Below, in pieces: positions 6,400 through 9,475 of a stretch of DNA of 9,475 bases. A model generated the notes under the pieces. That model made no database searches, was not told the DNA's origin, and saw nothing but the letters and a program-made list of their open reading frames with translations. Source of the stretch: an uncultured Collinsella sp. (GTDB lineage Bacteria; Actinomycetota; Coriobacteriia; Coriobacteriales; Coriobacteriaceae); the NCBI GenBank assembly GCA_900548075.1, contig URJD01000059.1, positions 1-9,475 on the forward strand, given 5' to 3'. The translations under genes and the position numbers were made by a program. Within the stretch, counting starts at the first letter, position 1; every line of letters starts with the position of its first letter.

Positions 6400-7167
6400 A
6401 TGACTGAATCTGTTGTTGATTACAGCGAGCAGCCTCTGGCTGTCGAGGTCGACGACGTCACCATGATCTTTAACATGGCGTCCGAGTCGCTGACCAACCT
6501 CAAGGAGTATTTCATTAAGCTTGCCAAGCACGAGCTGTTCTTTGAGGAGTTTAGGGCGCTTAAGCACATCTCGTTCGATATTCATCGCGGCGAGGTCGTG
6601 GGCCTGGTGGGCACCAATGGTTCCGGCAAGTCTACGATGCTCAAGATTATCGCCGGCGTGCTCGAGCCCAGCGAGGGCAGTGTTAAGGTGCATGGCAACA
6701 TCGCGCCGCTGATTGAGCTTGGTGCCGGCTTTGACCCCGAGCTGACGGCGCGCGAGAACATTTATCTGAACGGCGCCCTGCTCGGCTATACCAAGGAGTT
6801 CATCGACGCCAACTTTGACGGCATTATCGAGTTCGCCGAGCTGCAGAACTTTGTCGACATGCCGCTCAAGAATTTCTCTTCGGGCATGGTTGCGCGTATC
6901 GCCTTTGCAATCGCCACGATTACCGAGCCCGATATTCTGATCGTTGATGAGACGCTGTCCGTCGGTGACGTGTTCTTCCAGCAAAAGTGCGAGGCACGTA
7001 TTCAGCACTTTATCCAGAGCGGCGACGTGACGGTTCTGTTCGTTTCGCACTCCATGGAGCAGGTCGAGCGCATCTGCCAGCGCGCCGTTTGGATTGAGAA
7101 GGGCGACCTTCGCATGGACGGCCCGGTTGATGAGGTCTGCAAGGCGTACCGCGAGCAGTTCAACTAG
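6400..7167 (+). CDS. Polysaccharide ABC exporter ATP-binding protein (Wzt/TagH N-domain type)
   Basis: A 255-residue cytoplasmic ATPase partner of the preceding permease. Motifs in order, numbered from the ATG at 6400: LAVEVDDVTMIF near the N-terminus, an insert MASESLTNLKEYFIKLAKHELFFEEFRALKHISF typical of polysaccharide exporters, Walker A GTNGSGKST (71-79), ELGAGFDPELTARENI (Q-loop region), signature NFSSGM (148-153), Walker B DILIVDE (168-174), LSVGD D-loop and switch VSHSM with H197. The protein stops right after the nucleotide-binding domain (VCKAYREQFN), so it has no C-terminal carbohydrate-binding domain of the kind that reads chain ends in O9a-type Wzt. A GTG at 6397 is in frame, but ATG 6400 stands at the better distance (7 bases) from AAGGAG (6387-6392). 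Confidence 0.93.
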   Translation: MTESVVDYSEQPLAVEVDDVTMIFNMASESLTNLKEYFIKLAKHELFFEEFRALKHISFDIHRGEVVGLVGTNGSGKSTMLKIIAGVLEPSEGSVKVHGNIAPLIELGAGFDPELTARENIYLNGALLGYTKEFIDANFDGIIEFAELQNFVDMPLKNFSSGMVARIAFAIATITEPDILIVDETLSVGDVFFQQKCEARIQHFIQSGDVTVLFVSHSMEQVERICQRAVWIEKGDLRMDGPVDEVCKAYREQFN

Positions 7168-7169
7168 GT

Positions 7170-7175
7170 TATAAT
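7170..7175 (+). promoter_or_regulatory. Candidate -10 element of the tRNA-Arg gene
   Basis: A perfect TATAAT begins 3 bases after the ATPase stop and 47 bases before the tRNA. No -35 match is visible at 16-18 bases. The bases after the -10 become GC-rich (GCGCC from 7181), as often seen at stable-RNA promoters. A palindrome GCACGCGTGC (7188-7197) lies in the would-be leader. Confidence 0.5.
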
Positions 7176-7221
7176 TACTAGCGCCTGGCACGCGTGCGCG
7201 TGCTTGGGTGTGCGGTTATTT

Positions 7222-7298
7222 GCTCCATTAGCTCAGTTGGATAGAGCAGGGGACTTCTAATCCCAAGGTCGACGGTTCGAATCCGCCATGGAGCACCA
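7222..7298 (+). tRNA. tRNA-Arg, anticodon TCT, with encoded CCA
   Basis: The full cloverleaf folds: acceptor GCTCCAT (7222-7228) pairs perfectly with ATGGAGC (7288-7294). The D stem is GCTC/GAGC, the anticodon loop CTTCTAA (7254-7260) carries TCT at 7256-7258, and the T loop is TTCGAAT (7276-7282). The discriminator A is at 7295 and CCA at 7296-7298. TCT reads AGA (and possibly AGG) arginine codons. Two stem positions are unpaired: G27-A43 at the top of the anticodon stem (7249/7265) and A50-C64 in the T stem (7272/7286). Confidence 0.97.
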
Positions 7299-7307
7299 TC
7301 GTTTATT

Positions 7308-7340
7308 AAGCCCGGACCGCTTGGTGGTCCGGGCTTTTTT
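7308..7340 (+). terminator. Rho-independent terminator after tRNA-Arg
   Basis: An 11 bp perfect stem AAGCCCGGACC (7308-7318) / GGTCCGGGCTT (7326-7336) with a 7 nt loop runs into six T residues (7335-7340). It starts 10 bases after the tRNA CCA end. It is a textbook terminator for the tRNA transcript and any read-through from the ABC operon. Confidence 0.93.
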
Positions 7341-7373
7341 CGTCTTGTGTGCTGCGGTTTTGAAGGGTGTGCT

Positions 7374-8360
7374 ATGGGGACCAAAAGGCTCGACTGGATA
7401 GATATTGCAAAGGGGATTGCAATTATTCTGGTCATTGTGGGGCACACCGTCCCAAATCCTTCTCCTTTGCGGCATGCCATCTTCTCGTTTCACATGCCGG
7501 TGTTCTTTATTCTTGCTGGATATACGTTTAGGCCTAAGCCGTGGCGCGAGCTGCTGAGTGGTTCGGTGTCGCGCCTGCTGGTGCCGTATGTGATTCTTGC
7601 ACTGGCCTGGCAAGTGCCGTCGTTCTTGATGATCGGGGTTCCTTTGACGGGCGGTGTGCTTACGGGTGGACTTGAAACGCTCGTGTTTGCTTCGGGCGTT
7701 GACGTGCCTGGGCTTGGCATTGCCGCTGTTGGCATGGCGTGGTTTTTGGCGGCACTGTTTACGTCGCGCCTTCTGTTTAATGCGCTGGTGCGGCTGTTTG
7801 ATGGGCGCGAAGTTGGCGTTGTTTGGCAGGGCGTTGTCTGTGCTGCGATAGCTTTCTGCGGCCTGAACGTGTCTCGCTTTTTGGGTATCTACCTGCCGCT
7901 TGATCTTGATCTAAGCTGCTATATTGTGCTGCTGATGTGGGTTGGCTATACGGCCCGCCAAAGGGGGCTGGAGCCGAGCGTGAGCAAGCCTCTTCTGTTT
8001 ATTGGAGCCGGTGTCGCTTGGCTTGTCCTTGCCGCGCTGAGCGGGCTTGAGCTTTCGAGCCGTCGTGTGGATGGGTTTGTGGTTGCGACGGTTGCCGCTC
8101 TTGCCGGTAGCTACTGTGTGTGCTGGGTTTCCATGGCGCTTGAGAAACTGAAGGACGTGCCGGTTTTGGGGGCTTTTGAGCGAGGGCTCGTGTTTTGCGG
8201 ACAAGCCAGTCTGGCGATCTTTGCGATCCACGCGGTCGATTGGTTTATTCCCTGGCAGACGATGCCCCTGTTGATGACGCTGCCAGCATCGTGGCTCTTC
8301 GCATCAATCATACGCTGCGCCTGCGATATCGGCTTGGCATACGTAATCAAAAAGGCGTAA
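7374..8360 (+). CDS. Acyltransferase family 3 membrane protein (probable O-acetyltransferase)
   Basis: A 328-residue polytopic protein of the acyltransferase-3 superfamily, which typically transfers acetyl groups to sugars of surface polymers. The N-terminus shows the hallmark WIDIAKGIAIILVIVGHT with H24, followed by the second hallmark FSFHMPVFFILAGY (37-50) with H40, then RLLVPY. About ten hydrophobic helices cover the rest, and the protein ends in a short basic AYVIKKA tail. Overall it fits the WecH/OafA-like membrane domain without an extra SGNH domain. The ATG at 7374 is chosen because GAAGGG (7362-7367) is 6 bases upstream; a GTG at 7347 in frame has no such site and sits against the terminator. 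Only 33 bases separate it from the tRNA terminator, so its promoter must be in or over that hairpin, or it relies on read-through. T-ending codons are common. The acceptor is unknown. Confidence 0.88.
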   Translation: MGTKRLDWIDIAKGIAIILVIVGHTVPNPSPLRHAIFSFHMPVFFILAGYTFRPKPWRELLSGSVSRLLVPYVILALAWQVPSFLMIGVPLTGGVLTGGLETLVFASGVDVPGLGIAAVGMAWFLAALFTSRLLFNALVRLFDGREVGVVWQGVVCAAIAFCGLNVSRFLGIYLPLDLDLSCYIVLLMWVGYTARQRGLEPSVSKPLLFIGAGVAWLVLAALSGLELSSRRVDGFVVATVAALAGSYCVCWVSMALEKLKDVPVLGAFERGLVFCGQASLAIFAIHAVDWFIPWQTMPLLMTLPASWLFASIIRCACDIGLAYVIKKA

Positions 8361-8365
8361 TTTGT

Positions 8366-8402
8366 AGCGGGGTCGACCAAGCTGATCGTCCCCGCTGTTT
8401 TG
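8366..8402 (+). terminator. Probable terminator after the acyltransferase gene
   Basis: AGCGGGG (8366-8372) pairs with CCCCGCT (8390-8396). After a T-T mismatch, CGA/TCG can extend the stem. The hairpin is followed by GTTTTGTGG. It begins 6 bases after the stop codon. The U tract is short, so efficiency may be moderate. Confidence 0.72.
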
Positions 8403-8436
8403 TGGACATTTTAGTGTCAGGGTTAGAACTGGGCGC

Positions 8437-8454
8437 CTTCAGTCTCTGCTGAAG
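8437..8454. other. Small hairpin between convergent genes
   Basis: CTTCAG (8437-8442) and CTGAAG (8449-8454) form a 6 bp stem with a 6 nt loop, 22 bases beyond the stop of the minus-strand regulator gene. No T tract follows on the minus strand, so it is not a standard terminator; it might only stabilise the RNA end. Confidence 0.3.
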
Positions 8455-8475
8455 CTCCGTTTGTTCGTTGCCTAT

Positions 8476-9279
8476 TTAACTTAGATAGAACTGGGGTTCA
8501 AACCAGTTCTCGAACGAATATGAATTGCCTTCTTCCGTCCATGTGTCGTCATTAATAAAGAATTTGAGATCATCGTCGCCACAGATATCCTCGGGCCATT
8601 CATCCCAACCTAAGTCCCGTGGATAGCCGTCTTCATCGAGATCGGTTTCATCGGTTTCCCAGTCGGAAATGAGTTCGAATGACGCATCTCGGATAAGCCT
8701 TACAAGCAGTTCTTGTGCAACGGTGTGGGCCATTATGTCTTGTCCGTGTTTTGCTCGCATACGATAACTAATCAGATCTGCTCGAAGTTTGAATAGAAAG
8801 TCATAGTTGTACTGCATCAGATATTGAGGTGGGAGCAAATCAATCATCCAGCTATCGGGGAGTTGTCCTACATGAGTCCCTTTTGGAAGATGAGAGAGGT
8901 CCTCAAGATCCTTATTGATATAGTCAAGCAAAATATCGGTTCCAAAGGCGAAGGACGCTGCGCCCTTATAGCCATATTCATCTTTTAAGAATTGGGACCA
9001 GGCGGCATGACTCGAATCAATCGCCAAGGATTCTTTTGTCGTGGCCTCATTTATAGTTTCTGCGGCTGAATCATCGGGGAAGTTTTTCCATTTGAGTACC
9101 TTGCACACGGCTGTTGCCTTATCGCTTCGAATGGATTGGCCGCTCTCGTACTTACCCCATGTTTTTGCCCCGATTCCGGCTCTGGAAGCTGCTTCTTCGA
9201 TGCTAAGGCCCAGTTCTGCTCTCCTTGCTTTGATTTGGTTTGCTAAATCTTCGCTAACTTGAATTGTCTTAGGTGGCAT
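8476..9279 (-). CDS. XRE-type helix-turn-helix protein with long acidic C-terminal region
   Basis: The 267-residue protein starts with a cro/cI-type HTH (about 13-66): IKARRAELGLSIEEAASRAGIGAKTWGKYESG, where KTWGKYESG fits recognition helix and turn, followed by SDKATAVCKVL. Residues 68-90 look like a linker. Residues 90-205 are a mixed, aromatic-rich region I do not recognise. Residues 206-250 hold 20 Asp/Glu and only 2 basic residues, with repeated W and D clusters, and the end is NWFEPQFYLS. It is likely a DNA-binding regulator, possibly acting on its own promoter; target and ligand are unknown. The ATG at 9279 is well supported by AAAGGA (9286-9291) 6 bases upstream. Base composition is lower in G+C than the neighbours (42% in the hand-counted line 8521-8580), suggesting separate ancestry. 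No toxin or other partner gene is adjacent within the window. Confidence 0.85.
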   Translation of the reverse strand: MPPKTIQVSEDLANQIKARRAELGLSIEEAASRAGIGAKTWGKYESGQSIRSDKATAVCKVLKWKNFPDDSAAETINEATTKESLAIDSSHAAWSQFLKDEYGYKGAASFAFGTDILLDYINKDLEDLSHLPKGTHVGQLPDSWMIDLLPPQYLMQYNYDFLFKLRADLISYRMRAKHGQDIMAHTVAQELLVRLIRDASFELISDWETDETDLDEDGYPRDLGWDEWPEDICGDDDLKFFINDDTWTEEGNSYSFENWFEPQFYLS

Positions 9280-9318
9280 CTCTATTCCTTTCCAACCGGA
9301 ACGTATAGGATACCTACC

Positions 9319-9346
9319 ATATTAATACTAATAGTCCGTCTGTAAA
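9319..9346 (-). promoter_or_regulatory. Candidate promoter and operator of the HTH gene
   Basis: On the minus strand TTTACA (plus 9341-9346, 5 of 6 to -35) is followed after 16 bases by TAATAT (plus 9319-9324, 4 of 6 to -10). A near-palindrome, ATTAATACTAAT on the plus strand (9321-9332, 10 of 12 symmetric), lies over the -10 and spacer. That would suit autoregulation by the encoded HTH protein. It is inferred from position only. Confidence 0.4.
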
Positions 9347-9475
9347 GCCGGTATGTTGCCTGTTTGTGCTTGATGGAGTTTGTCTATTAAAAAAATCGGA
9401 CGCCCGCAAGGCATTTGCTGTGGCTTATAGGACAAAATGTGTGTCTACTTTAGGGGCATCGGCGCAGGTCGATGC
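9347..9475. other. Right-end stretch with no supported gene
   Basis: No convincing coding region is seen. A run of seven A residues (TATTAAAAAAATCGG, 9385-9399) reads as a T tract on the minus strand but has only a 3 bp CGG/CCG hairpin in front of it. An ATG at 9437, preceded by AGGA (9429-9432), is open to the window end for 13 codons (MCVYFRGIGAGRC); this is too short to judge and could be the beginning of a plus-strand gene. Confidence 0.3.

Noticed and set aside
6385..7191. Long antisense open frame opposite the exporter ATPase (268 residues)
   Set aside because: Same reasoning: it mirrors the ATPase gene, whose Walker A, signature and Walker B motifs on the plus strand are unambiguous.
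7178..7613. Minus-strand open frames across the tRNA
   Set aside because: Their translations contain the SNRRPWD/RIRTVDL-type peptide known to come from reading antisense through tRNA genes; the tRNA is certain.
8487..8510. Inverted repeat AGAACTGG/CCAGTTCT at the end of the HTH gene as a terminator
   Set aside because: It lies within the coding sequence and has no T tract after it on the minus strand; a third partial copy at 8425-8433 looks coincidental.
9385..9415. T tract on the minus strand as a terminator of a gene to the right
   Set aside because: Only a 3 bp hairpin stem can be drawn in front of it and no coding sequence is visible there.
1..9475. CRISPR array, insertion sequence, toxin-antitoxin or phage defence module
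   Set aside because: No regularly spaced repeats, transposase motifs, integrase or nuclease/ATPase defence genes were seen; the HTH protein alone is not enough evidence.

Overview
The window looks like a chromosomal segment from a moderately GC-rich Gram-positive gut actinobacterium, most likely a member of the Coriobacteriia such as Collinsella. This is inferred from the fused RmlC-RmlD enzyme, the strong AAGGAG-type ribosome binding sites, GTG as well as ATG starts, and protein style. It cannot be proved without a database search.

Layout, left to right. (1) Bases 1-1010 (+) hold the 3' part of a fused dTDP-4-dehydrorhamnose 3,5-epimerase/reductase. (2) A bidirectional hairpin terminator at 1035-1065 separates it from a convergent minus-strand operon. 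(3) That operon (5382 down to 1050) encodes, in transcription order, a DPM/DPG-type family 2 glycosyltransferase, a second GtrB/CsbB-type family 2 glycosyltransferase and a large YfhO-family membrane protein. The genes are tightly packed, with 6 bp between the first two and a 17 bp overlap between the last two. (4) A 160 bp divergent promoter region (5383-5542) leads right into a two-gene polysaccharide ABC exporter, permease then ATPase. (5) A tRNA-Arg(TCT) gene with encoded CCA follows at 7222-7298, with a strong terminator. (6) Next come a family 3 membrane acyltransferase (7374-8360) and its terminator. (7) Last is a convergent minus-strand gene for an HTH regulator-like protein with a very acidic C-terminal half. 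The final ~115 bases hold no gene I can support.

How the genes could work together: the first three parts look like cell-surface polysaccharide biosynthesis. RmlCD completes dTDP-L-rhamnose. The ABC pair would export a lipid-linked polymer made in the cytoplasm. The two membrane-anchored glycosyltransferases would load sugars on a lipid phosphate carrier, and the YfhO-type GT-C protein would transfer such a sugar to the exported polymer outside the membrane. The set resembles streptococcal rhamnose-polysaccharide loci in logic, but the polymerising rhamnosyltransferases and a GtrA-type flippase are not in this window. The acyltransferase could decorate a surface polymer, but it lies beyond the tRNA and its link is only by proximity. 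I found no CRISPR array, insertion sequence or recognisable defence system.
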